Origin: Lamellibrachia satsuma
Lineage: Eukaryota; Annelida; Polychaeta; Sabellida; Siboglinidae
NCBI GenBank assembly: GCA_033239005.1
Contig: BSQZ01000110.1
Coordinates: 664,501-728,500 of the forward strand
Length of the DNA stretch: 64,000 nt
Direction: 5' to 3'
Below, piece by piece: positions 13,017 to 26,852 of the stretch. The notes beneath the pieces are model-generated. The model did no database searches and was not told the DNA's origin. It was given only the letters and a program-made list of their open reading frames with translations. Both the position numbers and the translations under genes were made by a program. Every line of letters begins with the position of its first letter. Positions within the stretch are counted from its first letter, which is position 1.

Positions 13017-13500
13017 GTGTGCCCCTAGCGGACTGTAGGAGAACTGAACCGGTATCATTTCTCGAGCATTTGACAACGCTACAGTTTATTATCTACCCAT
13101 ACGGTACTGTGCTTTATACTCGTTTATTCATTGCTGAAGATGCGTGTAAGTTGTTGAACTACATTAAACATCGATGCAAATACACAAGGGTGTTATTTAG
13201 TTGTGTGTTGGAATTAGATAACAATAGCGTTGTAGTCTCTTTCTTGTGCCCTAGAAAACAACATTCCCTTCGTTGCCAGCACAGAACCAGGTGATATTTG
13301 ATGTACCAGCGACATTATCAGTATTACACCCACTGTGACAAAGCAGAGGATATTGCCGTGACACCCGGATTCAAGTCGTTCCAGCACTACGAGGATCAAC
13401 CTATCAAATTACAAACTTCCTCCACCCATAGCGATAACATGCCACTGTTGACAGGTTCATATCCTCTAACCGGCTCACGTAGGAAAATTGTATAATAATG
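13017..13500 (+). repeat. right LTR of the Gypsy element (3' limit uncertain)
   Basis: It starts TGTGCCCCTAGCGGACTG, preceded by a purine-rich tract (TTGGGGGGCATAGTGGAG, 12999-13016) that can serve as polypurine tract. The first 160 bases match the left LTR. The remainder has no counterpart because the left LTR is truncated, so the end is approximate. Confidence 0.65.
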
Positions 13501-14071
13501 GTGGATTACACATTAAATTAAACCCCGGTCGAATCTACTGACAGTTTGATGTTCTCCCAGAGCAATCATGTCCCACAATTATAATTCCACATGATATTCG
13601 CATTTGTTCTTGCATTGAAATAAATATTAGATTAAATTGAATAAAATTGTTTTAAAAATGTAAACACAGACTAGATTAAAGTAATTACTAAGAGTAAATC
13701 GTTTCTACTATAACTGAAGGTGGCTGAAAAGTTAAGTAAGCAGTGATCTCGAATTGATTTGAGACATTACAAAAAACAAACATCATTTACCCTCTAACCC
13801 CCTCAGACCTCCACAGATCGTATCAGATACCCTCCGACCTTCTTGCGTAATACATGAAACTTGGACTTACATTGATCAGTATTATGACCTTTATTATTCT
13901 TAATATATATCAATGACTTGGACGACAACATAACAAGTGACGTACTGAAATTTGACACAAAAGTGTTTAGAAAGATTAACACTGGTGGTGATAAACAACA
14001 TTTACAAAACGACCTACACTCAATTTTGGGAAATGCAAATGCCTACATACAGGACATGGGTTGATTAGGAG

Positions 14072-14625
<554 letters not shown>

Positions 14626-14636
14626 CGCCTGTAATA

Positions 14637-14687
<51 letters not shown>

Positions 14688-14699
14688 CTCAGAATTTCC

Positions 14700-14957
14700 C
14701 AAGCCTACAAGCTTTGCCCTATGAGAAACAATTGAAGTAATAACTATAATATAGTAGTGGATACATATAAACGAATAGTCTTCACACAATAATTGCAGCG
14801 TGGCTGAATGCTTCCCTGAGCAGTTGGATTGGTGTTGGATTGAACAGGTTTGCCAAGCTGTGAAGTGTCTAACAAACGCTTTGAAGTCTGAGGCTTTGAA
14901 CCGTCCCAAGAACTGGATACAGCGCTATATAAGAATGTTACCTGTATACAGTAACAT
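14700..14957 (+). mobile_element. SINE fragment with GCGCTATATAA tail
   Basis: This matches the reverse complement of 42450-42610: AATTGCAGCGTGGCTGAATGC, GAACCGTCCCAAG and a terminal CAGCGCTATATAAG. The tRNA-like head is missing. It lies directly upstream of the first TRMT44-like exon. Confidence 0.7.
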
Positions 14958-14980
14958 GTCACTGCTCTCGTCTACACCAG

Positions 14981-15200
14981 GTTATCCCTCAGTCTCCCCG
15001 CAGAGTCCCCCAGACGTGACTCGCATGGTCTGGGCTGCTCACCTGACTGGCTGCGGACCACACTGCTCCCCAGACTAGCCCGTTGGAGTGAGGAGCCGAA
15101 ACTGAACACAGCAGTAACGTCTCTGTTGCTCGTCCCCACTGACAAATACAATGAGCGCTACCATGACATGAAAGCTCGGTATGGGAAACATCTCGTGGAG
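14981..15200 (+). CDS. TRMT44: TRMT44-like exon, N-terminal segment
   Basis: Acceptor CTACACCAG|G and donor GTGGAG|GTGAGT. The frame enters one base in and leaves in phase 0. It encodes HGLGCSPDWLRTTLLPRLA-RW and LLVPTDKYNERY, matching the family segment before the methyltransferase domain. No stop codons are present. Confidence 0.7.
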
Positions 15201-18191
15201 GTGAGTTGTCCAAAATCCAGTTTAGTGAAAATATCTGTCAGATACAAATTTGTTTCTTCATCTGGTGATGCATTTTTAAAAGAAGAATTGACACTTAAGA
15301 GCTGCACATATTTCTAAATAAGTAAAAATAAAAATGAGGTGTCTCCGCCGACAACAATAAAATTTGATCTTTTTAGCAGTCTCACATCCCACAGACATAT
15401 TTGACACTGACTTTTAATTTTGCACCGCTCAGTGTACATACACTGGAATGTACAGACGTTCCAGTTTATTGGAATTTGATATTTGACATGATCACTCTCA
15501 CGCACTCACTCACTCACTCGGTCCTCTTCACTGCCACTGGAGACACCAACAAATCTCTTTCATCCAGCACGGTCTAAGAATAGTCAGCCAAGTTCGATGC
15601 AGGTCTTCCCAGCCATCTTCATCTCAAGAAACATATACATATAATTTTGTTGTGTTTTTGTTTTACTGTTGTAGAATATTGTATAATGCCAACATAGATT
15701 GTGTAAAAACTTTTGTGTGTTATTGGGAGAAATAAACGTTCCCTGATTCCTGCTTCATCAGGTGACGTACCCACAATTCCCTGTGCGACCCCTCCAAGTG
15801 ACATCAGTGCTGATGCAGCAGTGATGGGAGACAAACCCAAGGACGTGGTTCAAGGACAGACCTGGGCTGAAGACTTCCAGGTGAGAAGTCGTACTGAGAA
15901 GTCCCACAACTGCATTGGGGTGGACAAGGACGTCATTGAGAGAATTGTAGGGCGGGTCTTTGAGGAGTTACTGGCAGATCCAACAGCAGAAGTCAGAATT
16001 CTCGCAGATGGACGCTCCTGGAATGCCGGGGGTGAGTGAATCCTTACTGAGTTCTTCCTTACGATGAGTGTCAGATTGATCAAATTAATTAATTAAATAT
16101 GTGGACGTGCGCAATTTATTTATTTATAATGTTTGTGTTTGTATTAGATTCATAGACATATTTTACCTCATTGGTGTATTTAGATATGTAGATGTCTGTT
16201 AATAAATTGTGCATTTGTAAGTACATTTTGACTCATCAGACATTGTACCACTGGTTTACCTTATCACATTTTGATGTTTCGCATCTTTTATAGGGAATGT
16301 TCAATGATTTTCATTAGTTGACTGAATTAATGTTTTACAGGCCACTGAGAAACTGAATTTATTATTATTTCTAACATCTTGATTGCGTAAGACATATTAT
16401 CCATACAAAACATGTTACTGTTGTGATCTTTTTAAGTTTTAATATTCGAGGAAGCCAGTTGATTACATATATAGACAACCCCGTATAAAATCAGACCAAT
16501 AACATTTTATTCACTGTTGTAGGTGAAGTATAAATTTTTTTATTAAATGATTGATTGTTCCGTCAAATTCCTGTTTAATACAATTTCTGCCAGTAAATAT
16601 GTTGCAGCAATAAAGATTAAAACATGAACTATAACATTGTTAATTTAGATGTACTTTGATGTCGATAAATTCAGAGAATTGGGCAGTTTTAATTATCCAA
16701 AACCCCCAACTGGTTCCGTATCAGTTAACTAAAGCAGATCTTTGTACATCCGTTCAAGTTATTGGTGGCACATAACCTGGTCTCTCTCGCATGAAGTATT
16801 GCACTCCCAGTCATAGCGGTCTACAAACACTGCTTCGAAACGAACACCAAATATTTCATGGTTTGTGTCCAGCATATTATATCATTGATACATTACATGA
16901 ATCCTATGTTGGTGACTGGTGTTAAGTTTAAAAATTTTATTTATTTTATAATAATTATTTACTCTGCATGTGCAGAACAGGGAAATAATTTTTTTTATGT
17001 CATACATTATAATTAATTGTATGTCCAGTTCTATTTGTAACTGTTTTATTTTTAATAACCAAATATTAACATGAAAACACAAACCATTAGCACGTTTTCT
17101 GCAAAAACCTAACGAATCATTTAAATGCTGATTAACTTAATTTGTTTAATTTGTTTCTTAATTTGTTTGCTATAAATCGCAAAGCCAGTTGTATAATTCT
17201 TTTGTTGATCAAACATTCAATGTCGAGGTTTTCAATAAAGAATTTCTACAAAGGGTTATTTTGTTTTATTAAAGCAGACAACAATATCTTCACAAGGAGT
17301 GTAGTTTGTATGGATGTTTGATACTAAACAAAACCACTGTCATTTAACCTTAGATCCCCCTCCGCCATACATGAAACATTTCATTACATTTACAGCGAAA
17401 CTGTGTGTGCTCAACTTCAGCGCTGTTATGAGCAGTGGTCTAAAAATAAACTTTTTTTGAAAAATGCATCAATGTATGATGATGAACGAAACAGCTATTA
17501 ACCCCCCTCCCCCCACAAAACCAATTTTGTCTAGCATCAAACAGCAGTAGCTCACTGGTTAGAGCACCAGACTCTTCAGTCGAAAGACCTGGGTTTGAGT
17601 CCAAATGCTGCCGTTTCAAAACTTGGGTGACTTCATCCCACATTGCCTGTATCTTCCGGAAGAGACACTAAATGTCGTTGGTCCCTTCTGTCTGGTGTCT
17701 ATGCTAGGGGATAAAAGATCCCACATGGGGTAAATGTGTAGCCTGTTGCGATCTCACAAACTAACCAATTGTGTGTAGGGTGGGCGCTGAATAGTTGCTG
17801 CCAAAACGTGCTCTGATAATGGAGCAAAGCACCAGGAGCACCTGGTGTAGGTGGATATGATACAAGACATTATTATCATCAGTGTTTTGATGCAGCCCAT
17901 TATGTTTTGGTGGTTGCAGTGTACGGGGGTTGTGTCCATCTGCGGGACTGGACACGGGCAAATGAACATAACCAGCACCGAATGACCAAGAAGAAGAGGA
18001 AAGGGAACAGTGCTCGTAGCAAGGACCCAGCCCAAGTGACAAAAATAAATCTTTGTTACTTCCATTCCCATCACCCCAATGGGTGTCAGCTGCAGACACA
18101 GTCATGCAGATTCGCTCATGGCACAGATGAACTACAACCTGCCCCAATTAACCTTAAACAAGCCCCTTCGTATGCAGCTAAGGACAGGTAG
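14981..18191 (+). CDS. TRMT44: TRMT44/METTL19-like tRNA(Ser) Um44 2'-O-methyltransferase gene, four exons found (may be partial or degenerate)
   Basis: Four exons were found: 14981-15200, 15762-16030 (approximate), 16817-16860 and 17920-18191. Known members of this family 2'-O-methylate U44 of tRNA-Ser in the cytoplasm. What is seen: an N-terminal-type segment (LLVPTDKYNERYHDMKARYG), a WNAGG box, the conserved GLQTLLRNEHQIF, and after splicing VYGGCVHLRDW. A CCCH finger then follows: LCYFHSHHPNGCQL with SCRFAHGTDELQP. The order and motifs match the family's C-terminal half. Not found are the methyltransferase core (the EDVAIATYL segment and the glycine-rich SAM loop) and the exon after WNAGG. 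These should lie in 15.2-15.8 and 16.0-16.8 kb. Either the gene is a partial or non-catalytic copy, or those exons are elsewhere or deleted. The 5' exons lie upstream and were not recognised. Confidence 0.75.
15762..16030 (+). CDS. TRMT44: TRMT44-like exon ending in WNAGG
   Basis: Acceptor CTTCATCAG|GTG and donor GGGG|GTGAGTG. It encodes an acidic linker, NCIGVDKDVIERIVGRVFEEL and DGRSWNAGG. The family's next residues (a SLSLxEVA helix) should follow in a further exon that I could not locate. Confidence 0.7.
16817..16860 (+). CDS. TRMT44: TRMT44-like micro-exon, GLQTLLRNEHQIF
   Basis: A 44-bp exon between TCATAG| and CATG|GTTTGTG. Its last base plus the first two of the next exon make GTG, giving a continuous HQIFH-VYGGCVHLRDW. 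This phase match is the strongest evidence that the gene model is real. Confidence 0.75.
17544..17890 (+). mobile_element. tRNA-derived SINE
   Basis: The head reads GTAGCTCACTGGTTAGAGCACC (A-box-like) and GGTTTGAGTCC (B box), followed by a body (GTTTCAAAACTTGGGTGACTT, AGAGACACTAAATGTCG) shared with 57915-58120. The intervening structure does not make a full tRNA acceptor stem, so this is a SINE and not a functional tRNA gene. It sits in the last TRMT44 intron. Confidence 0.8.
17920..18191 (+). CDS. TRMT44: TRMT44-like last exon with CCCH zinc finger
   Basis: Acceptor GGTTGCAG|TG. It encodes VHLRDW, a lysine-rich linker (TKKKRKGNSARSK) and a C-x8-C-x5-C-x3-H zinc finger ending FAHGTDEL. Translation stops at TAG 18189-18191, and a (TA)n tract starts within ten bases of the stop. 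Confidence 0.8.
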
Positions 18192-18196
18192 TTTGA

Positions 18197-19834
<1,638 letters not shown>

Positions 19835-20275
19835 GATTTTAGTTGCACACGGTCAGTTTTTATTATCTTGTTTAGGTGCGTAGCTCCAAAACCTTGTTTC
19901 ACTTTAAACTAATCTTGTTTCAATATGTCTCTCAGAAGAAATATATCTGCTTAAATTCTGTTGTAATATTGAGATTACCCAATGTGGTCTTAAATTAATA
20001 AATCCACATGAATGTTACACATACCCTCGTCTTTGCAGCTCACATACAGCACAAAACTTGCTTCTGCATCTAATCTTAGGAATCCACGAAACTGGTTGAT
20101 GATTTCATTCAGGTCGAAATGATCATAGAACAGCGTATCCCTGCAACAGCCATCTAGAAACACTAAAATATAATCTCAGTTATTTCACCATGTCACCATT
20201 TAAAGATGCTTCTGCAATTCAATATTTTTGCTTGCGTCATCTTGGAATCATTTTGTGAAAACCACTTCATTAGCT
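19835..20275 (-). repeat. inverted duplicate of block 4023-4456
   Basis: The reverse complement aligns end to end with 4023-4456, including intron flanks (AAATGGTGACATGGTGAAAT and GACCGTGTGCAACTAAAATC). Confidence 0.8.
20025..20153 (-). pseudogene. caspase-like p20 exon (copy 2)
   Basis: Exactly the length of copy 1 (129 bp), with the same acceptor (TTTCTAG) and donor (GAGG|GTATGT) and an intact frame. It encodes DTLFYDHFDLNEI and SFVLYVSCKDEG. Differences from copy 1 are scattered and none is a stop or frameshift. The SHG-to-SCK change is shared, so it predates the duplication. No neighbouring caspase exons are recognised. Confidence 0.5.
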
Positions 20276-20939
20276 TATACATTGACACCATTACAAGAGA
20301 TTATCTTACTATTAGCTTTTACTAATCAGTTTTTAGACGCGAACAAAATACTCTTTGTCTTACCTAAATGATTGGAGAGCTTGCATTTTGTCTTCTAGCC
20401 AGCCACATAATTATTTTAATTCGAGGTCAAGTTTCCTTTCAATTTCTGTTGGGCATTTACCATTAACCAGTAAGGTATAATCATTTGCATATAAAAAAGA
20501 TCACAATTTACACTTTGAACCATGCCATTGACATAAATGATAAAAAAAGCTTGAAAATAACAGAGAAAACAAATAACAACACACGTACTTATGTCATTTT
20601 TTAAAACAACTACCAATAAAACGTGATAATACTAATACAAATGCTTTATTTTATAACGAAACAGGTATATTTAACGTGTTATGATTTGCACAACTTGTGG
20701 GCCGGAAGTGCATTATCTCGACAACTGTACCCTCGAACCAAGAATCACTTGTGTCCCCTATCCACCGAGAATTGAGTCTGGCGGCGTCTCTTTGTGTCAT
20801 GGTGTCCATTTTGTGTAGGCGTTCCAGTGATGCGCCAGCAGCCAATCGGCGTCATTGTTGGGATGCTACACTAAACATTTTGTTTGCCTGAATTAACTGT
20901 TCAGTAGGACAGATGTGTCAATATAATCAAGATGCCCGG

Positions 20940-21260
20940 ATGACATCGTAAATAGCTGATATAGTATTCACTCAGAATCTGGATCCACAGCGCTGAGCCT
21001 GGATAATCGGGGCTAACGACTCTGCAGCCAAACTCTCTTCTCGGCGAATTCACGAAGGCGAGCAAGAGTCGGATAAGCGAGACTATACTCCAGGCTCCGT
21101 GCTGTGTCGCACACACCATCGCCTGGACGCAAAGTGTACTGTTCTTTGTGACGGAAATTATGTATGCACACAGATTCTGGGCGCAAACTAGTCTCGTTTA
21201 TCTGACTCTCGCTCGAATTCGCCGAGAAGAGAGTCTAGATGAAGAGACGTGGTCTCGTTG
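20940..21260. mobile_element. pogo/Tigger-like MITE (tentative)
   Basis: CGAGCAAGAGTCGGATAAGC at 21058 and the reverse complement of GTTTATCTGACTCTCGCTCG at 21195-21214 form inverted repeats of about 26 bases with few mismatches. The CTCGCTTATCCGAC-type ends are typical of pogo-superfamily MITEs. It is related to 2430-3000. Confidence 0.5.
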
Positions 21261-21504
21261 TTACCCACTTTCACCTGAGGAGGTAGGCAGGCTTTGTGCA
21301 TGCGCGAAAAACGGGTCATATTACTGATCGCCGGAAGTTGCCAGCCAGGCTGTTTACAGCGTTCGACGGCGAAAGTAGACCTTTGTCGGCGTCTGCCTTC
21401 ATTCCGTAATCACAAAATAATCACTTGTCTGCGATTATAACATCATTCATGCGTTATAGTATTAAAACGTTTCTTCAATTTGTTGGTACTCTTTGCTACT
21501 ATCA

Positions 21505-22520
21505 ATTTTAGATTTCAAACTGGAAATCGGTTTTGAGTGGGTTACCACAGGGATCAGTATTAGGCCCTATACTGTTTTTAATATATATAAATGATTTAGA
21601 AGATGACATATCTAGCAAAGTACTCAAATTTGCAGATGACACGAAAGTATTCAGAAAGGTTACAAATGATACAGATAAACAAAGTTTACAGGATGATCTA
21701 GATAAATTAGTTGAATGGTCATAAAAATGGCAAATGTTATTCAATTTTGGGATGTGTAAATGTATACACATAGGACATGGAAACATGGACGAAGAATATA
21801 AAATGGGGGATGCTGTACTAGGTAGAACCACACAAGAAAAGGACTTAGGAGTAACATTTAGTGCTGACATGAAAGGTTCAGAGCAATGTGGGATTGCTGC
21901 TTCAAAAGGAAATCAAATTCTAGGGCTACTTAGGAGAACTATCATGTATAAGGAGAAACAGCTAATTGTACCCCTGTACAAAGCAATAGTTAGACCACAT
22001 TTGGAATATTGTATTCAAGCATGGAGGCCGTATCGTAAAAAGGCCATAGACTAGCTAGAAAGAATACAAAGAAGAGCAACTAAAAATTATTCCAGAATTG
22101 AGAGACCTTATTTATGAAAGTCGCTTATTACAATGTGGTTTGACAACACTAGAGACCAGGAGACTTAGAAGTGTTTAAAATAGTGAACGGTTATGAGGAT
22201 GTTGATAGGAATATGCTCTTCAAACTTAAAGAAGGCAGTAGAACCAGAGGACACAAATCAGCATTAGTTAAGGAGCAGTGTAGGTTGGACGTGAGAGAGT
22301 ACTCTTTCTCACAGAGGGTGATAAATGAATGGAACAAACTGTCAAATGATTGTGTTAATGCTAGTAGTGTGAATATGTTTAAAAATAGAATTGACATATA
22401 TTTGATGTGGGCGGGCTACACATAAATGAGAAAATTGTTGGACTCTCGATAAGCCAATGGCTTCCTTGTCCACTTGCCATCTGGAACTTGTTGTTTGGGA
22501 TGGCAATCTTGTTAAATCTT
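21505..22520 (+). mobile_element. CR1-clade LINE, 5'-truncated, 3' end complete
   Basis: The reverse transcriptase palm (LPQGSVLGPILFLIYINDL, FADDTKVFRKV) and thumb (KAIVRPHLEYCIQAWRPYRK) are followed by YSFSQRVINEWNKLS. A stop interrupts after LVEWS, another after KKAID, and there is a frameshift near 22100, so it is inactive. The 3' end has the family word CTTGTCCACTTGCCATC and a short tandem CTTGTTAAAT tail at 22505-22528. The same tail appears inverted at 52260 and 58490. Confidence 0.9.
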
Positions 22521-22529
22521 GTTAAATTT

Positions 22530-24000
22530 ATAAAAATTTAATTAACGTGCACTTCCCTTCTCGAAAACAGGGCCAGTGACAGTGTTGCAGTGGCGCCGTG
22601 TTGCGGCAGTAGCAGCGCTCTTTGATAGCAGCATTACAGCACATTTTCGCAAACACAAAAACATTCAACCGATCACATAGAAATTCATTAGTAGACAAAA
22701 AATTATTAAGCATAACATGTGTTTACACGGCTTAGTACATAACCATAAGAATCGATCGGACCACTGCAGTTGCCACAATTGGACCAGTGACCCATTAGAT
22801 GTGTGTAACTATTCCAACACAGTTTATTGATGACCAAAATTAATATTAAACAAGGGAACAATTATAATAATGCAAATAAAGGAAGTTGCTAAGTGGTCCA
22901 ATCGAGGGAACTTATAACAGAATACATTTGGTCACAGGTAAATCACATTGTTTCTTAATGTGGCGTACAGAAATGAATTTATGTGACAGCGGCGCATAAA
23001 GGATTTTATGCGAGATGACAAGGCAATGAAGGCGATTTGAGGTTAGACCTTTTATGGTAGAGAGAGTATTGGCCTAATTATTCGCTCACGCGTATGGATA
23101 CACCAACCATGTGACCTAGAGCCAGCCTCTCTCGATTTCCAAGTTAGCTTGTGTCGTTGTGAGACCTTTGCGCTGCAAATATTTCCGAATATCTATTGTT
23201 AATGATTATTCGTTATCGATGAATTTGTTGATTTATTGCAAGATCAACCACCCTCCCTACCTAATATTGTGTTAACAGTTGTTACCCAGTGTTATCTAAT
23301 AAATCAAGTGGTGCATTATGTAGGGATACACTGTGAAACACTGAAGACAGAGAGGTAGTTCACAAAGTTTTTGAATTTTTTGACGCTTTTCCCTGTTATA
23401 GTTTGGTACACGAGGTTTTGCATTAACGTTTTTCCCTCCACTAAGTTTTTAGTAGTGTACACATGGTTTTTAGTGCGGGTACTTTTTACGAGTACATTTG
23501 TGTGGCTGTTTGGCCCTACCTTTCGGTCTGATGTGTTAGTAGTTATTGGTTGACTAATGTCTAGATATGTAACACCTTTATACATTGTGTGTTGTGTTTC
23601 CATAATATTCATTATGAATTGTTCAAGAATGTTGGGTGGTTAGCCCACTTTTTTCATTTACCATGTTTGGCTGGGGGATCGAGTACCCCAGCCTTTCTGT
23701 TTGTACATATATGTGTATGGTTAATTCACGGCGGAGTGACCCCCACCGATACCATGTGAATTGTATATAAGTCAGTAGTGGTACAGATAGTACTGGTAGT
23801 GGATAGCTGATAGGCATGATTTACTAATTATGTGTAAACACCTTCTGGGGGCCGGCATGCTTGCTGAGATTATTGGATGTATCTTATTTTCATGGTGTAT
23901 GCTTGCCTAATTTCATGCTCTTAATTAATAAATCTAAATGTCATTCTTTGGCCTATTTCAATCTACGCTGGACTTGTGTTGTTATTTTGCATAAAAGCGG
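22530..24000. other. no gene recognised; possible LTR-like stretch
   Basis: From about 23080 to 23990 the sequence has moderate GC content and ends with an AATAAA at 23925-23930 and TTATTTTGCA. This could be a solo LTR but no second copy is visible. No coding exon is supported. Confidence 0.3.
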
Positions 24001-24099
24001 CATCCGTCCAGGATGCTATTAGTGGCTTCAGGCAGGCAAGGTCTGTGGCCATTGACCATAGACGTATTCCAAGACTCCGTCTTCGCTGGTGCTACGGTA

Positions 24100-24350
24100 A
24101 CTAATGTAATCACGGAAGGTGCACAAGAGCACAACCCTATGCCACCTCTCACCCCAGCTATTGCAGCTCCAGCATTGACAGCTGTTGCCATGGTGACTGC
24201 ACAAGAACACAACCCTAGGCTATGCCACCTCTCACCCCAGCACAGACAGCAGTTGTCATGGTGATTGCACAAGAGCACAACCCTACGCCACCTCTAAAAC
24301 CAGTTGTTGCAACTCCAGCAATGATGGCTGTTGCCATGGAAGCTGTAACA
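24100..24350 (+). repeat. three tandem units of about 70-80 bp with HNP-type coding look
   Basis: GCACAAGAGCACAACCCTA recurs at 24119, 24206 and 24267, followed by CCACCTCT and GCTGTTGCCATGG variants. The units translate partly as AQEHNP-PPLTPA. This may be an expanded proline/alanine-rich coding segment linked to the following frame. Confidence 0.6.
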
Positions 24351-24895
24351 TAGTTATGCCCAACGAAAAAGGAAACTAGCTAAACAAAGCAAGGTCGGAC
24401 AGGAGATAGCTACACCTACTAAGCCTACACCCACCAAAGAGCACAGTACTTCTAAGACCACTGCAACTCCATGGAGAGCACGCAAAAGTTCTGATCCAAC
24501 CAAACCAAGTCGATTGCAGCTCATCAAGGACATCAAAGGCTGCAGAACTGGTCGATGGTGCACCATTGTGTACGATGGTGCACCATTGTGTATGATGGTA
24601 AAATCTACGCAGGCATAATGCGACGAGTCATGGATGTGACGAAAGAAACTGTGGCGGTGCAGTGCGTGCAAATTGTGGGACAGAACAGGTTGCGGTGGCC
24701 TCTGAAGGATGACACAGCAGTATACGAATTGCAATTGACCCTACGCAGGCATAGTGCGACGAGTAATGGATGTGATGAAAGAATCTATGGTGCCAGTGCA
24801 TGCAATTGCGAGACAAAACATGTTGTGGTGGGCTTTAAAGGATGTCGATCATTTCCGCTAGCTTATTCCGGAGCCATTGACAGAAGACTATGAAT
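24350..24895 (+). pseudogene. broken coding region with WCTIVYDGKIYAG domain
   Basis: A lysine/threonine-rich frame (QRKRKLAKQSK to IKDIKGCRTGRW, 24361-24560) runs into a compact segment WCTIVYDG. A 20-bp tandem duplication (GATGGTGCACCATTGTGTA-type, 24554-24593) shifts the frame at that point. The next frame continues KIYAGIMRRVMDVTKETV and RWPLKDDTAVYEL. About 100 bp of this (24608-24711) is repeated, decayed, at 24745-24841. The pattern resembles a 'W-x-x-V-Y-DG-x-Y-x-G ... RWP' module found in uncharacterised invertebrate proteins. I do not know its function. It appears recently inactivated or transposon-derived. Confidence 0.5.
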
Positions 24896-25074
24896 ATTAG
24901 GCCCTGTTAACATTTCATTTGACTATTGATTAATTTTATGTTTCCAATGAACACGTTATTTTACTCACCTATTAATTCGAAGTTTGGTGTACATAATTTG
25001 TTTGTTTGTCCAGTCGAAGAAGACATGTGTAGGGTGGATGGAACTACAAAGATTATGAACACTGGTATTTATTA

Positions 25075-25205
<131 letters not shown>

Positions 25206-25792
25206 ATTTAACTAATGATAACTATTATTGTTACAAAGAACACTATATGTATCAATTTATAATTGTGCTTAGCCCTATATATAATCATTTTACTTTTGGT
25301 CCAATCTAAGACAATGGGTGGTCCAATCGAGGAAACCGTGGCCACGATTAGACCGTTAAAAATATATATTAATTAATTTTGTTTTTTAATTCATCAATGA
25401 TTTTCTTGTGATTAATAACTTTTTGTTGAAAATAAAATATAAACTTTATGTTAGTGTATTATCTACATCAACTGCATTTGTATTCGCGTCTATATTCAAG
25501 TTTATCGTTAGGGGTCTCAATTCCGGCAACTCTCCCCACCTTCCTTGTATAAATGTACATCAGTTCTGTACTCCACATTCTTGATAATGATGATTTTACG
25601 CACATGTTGCTACATTGGAATGAAAACTTGTCATCTACTGATACAACCGTTTGATGAGGCATTATGAAATATTGATGTTTGGTGAAAATTAGTAATATTC
25701 TTCTTTAAAACAACTTATAATTTTGGGGAACTTAAATTGCTGCTCAGATGGCTCTTAAATGACGAATCACAGAGCACCCATTCCATACTCCC

Positions 25793-26645
25793 ACAGTGGG
25801 AGAGAGGATACCCCTATACACTCCCCACAGTGGGAGAGTGGATACCCCCATACACTCCCCACAGTGGGAGAGTGGATACCCCCATACACTCCCCACAGTG
25901 GGAGAGTGGATACCCCCATACACTCCCCACAGTGGGAGAGGAGATACCCCCATACACTCCCCACAGTGGGAGAGGGGACACCCCCACACACTCCCCACGG
26001 TGGCAGAGGAGATATCCCCCATACACTCCCCACAGTGGGAGAGATGATACCCCCATACAGTCCCCACAGTGGGAGAGGGATACCCCCATACACTCCCCAC
26101 AGTGGGAGAGAGGATACCCCTATACACTCCCCACAGTGGCAGAGGGGATACCCCCCATACACTCCCCACAGTGGGAGAGATGATACCCCCATACACTCCC
26201 CATAGTGGGAGAGGGGATACCCCCACACACTCCCCATAGTGGGAGAGGGGATACCCCCATACACTCCCCACAGTGGGAGAGGGGATACCCCCATACAGTC
26301 CCCACAGTGGGAGAGATGATACCCCCATACACTCCCCATAGTGGGAGAGGGGATACCCCCATACACTCCCCACAGTTGGAGAAAGGATACCCCTATACAC
26401 TCCCCACTGTGGGAGAGGAGATACCCCCACACACTCCCCACAGTGGGAGAGGGAATACCCCCATACACTCCCCACAGTGGGAGAGGGGATACCCCCACAC
26501 ACTCCCCACAGTGGGAGAGGGGATACCCCCATTCACACCCACAGTGGGAGAGGGGATACCCCCCATACACTCCTCACAGTGGGAGAGGGGATACCCCCAT
26601 ACACTCCCCACAGTGGGAGAGGGGATACCCCCATACACTCCTCCG
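25793..26645. repeat. 34-bp GC-rich minisatellite, about 25 copies
   Basis: The unit is roughly CACAGTGGGAGAGGGGATAC followed by CCCCATACACTCCC. Each unit contains the near-palindrome CTCCCCACAGTGGGAG. The period is not a multiple of three and the unit lacks stops, so several frames on both strands stay open for 150-270 codons. These frames are artefacts of the array. The array is strikingly GC-rich against its AT-rich surroundings. Confidence 0.95.
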
Positions 26646-26852
26646 CAAACACCTTCAACGTTTGCCGCAACCACCTTCGTCAGTCACCGTCGGGGTTTGC
26701 CATGACGTCATTACTCCGATTTGTGGTTGGAAGTTAGTATCTCTGGCGTGCTTGTGTACAGATGATTCATGTCATTAATATTTTAGCAAGCATAAAACAA
26801 AGGACACATAACAACTTTACGTTTTTAGAATGCTACCGATCTTTCAAATGTG

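Noticed and set aside
17544..17620. Functional tRNA gene
   Set aside because: A and B boxes are present but the acceptor stem does not pair, and a SINE body shared with 57.9 kb follows. The tRNA-like heads at 46.74 and 42.78 kb are rejected for the same reason.
24555..24893. 112-codon frame as an intact gene
   Set aside because: It starts inside the 20-bp duplication, and its second half is a decayed copy of the first in another frame.
25793..26645. Possible CRISPR-like array
   Set aside because: Direct head-to-tail units with no unique spacers, and a eukaryotic context. The same holds for the arrays at 35.7, 54.3, 55.9 and 60.7 kb.
25737..26778. Several 145-267 codon frames (GYPLSHCGEC / PTVGEGIPP type)
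   Set aside because: They are products of a 34-bp tandem array read in all frames on both strands.
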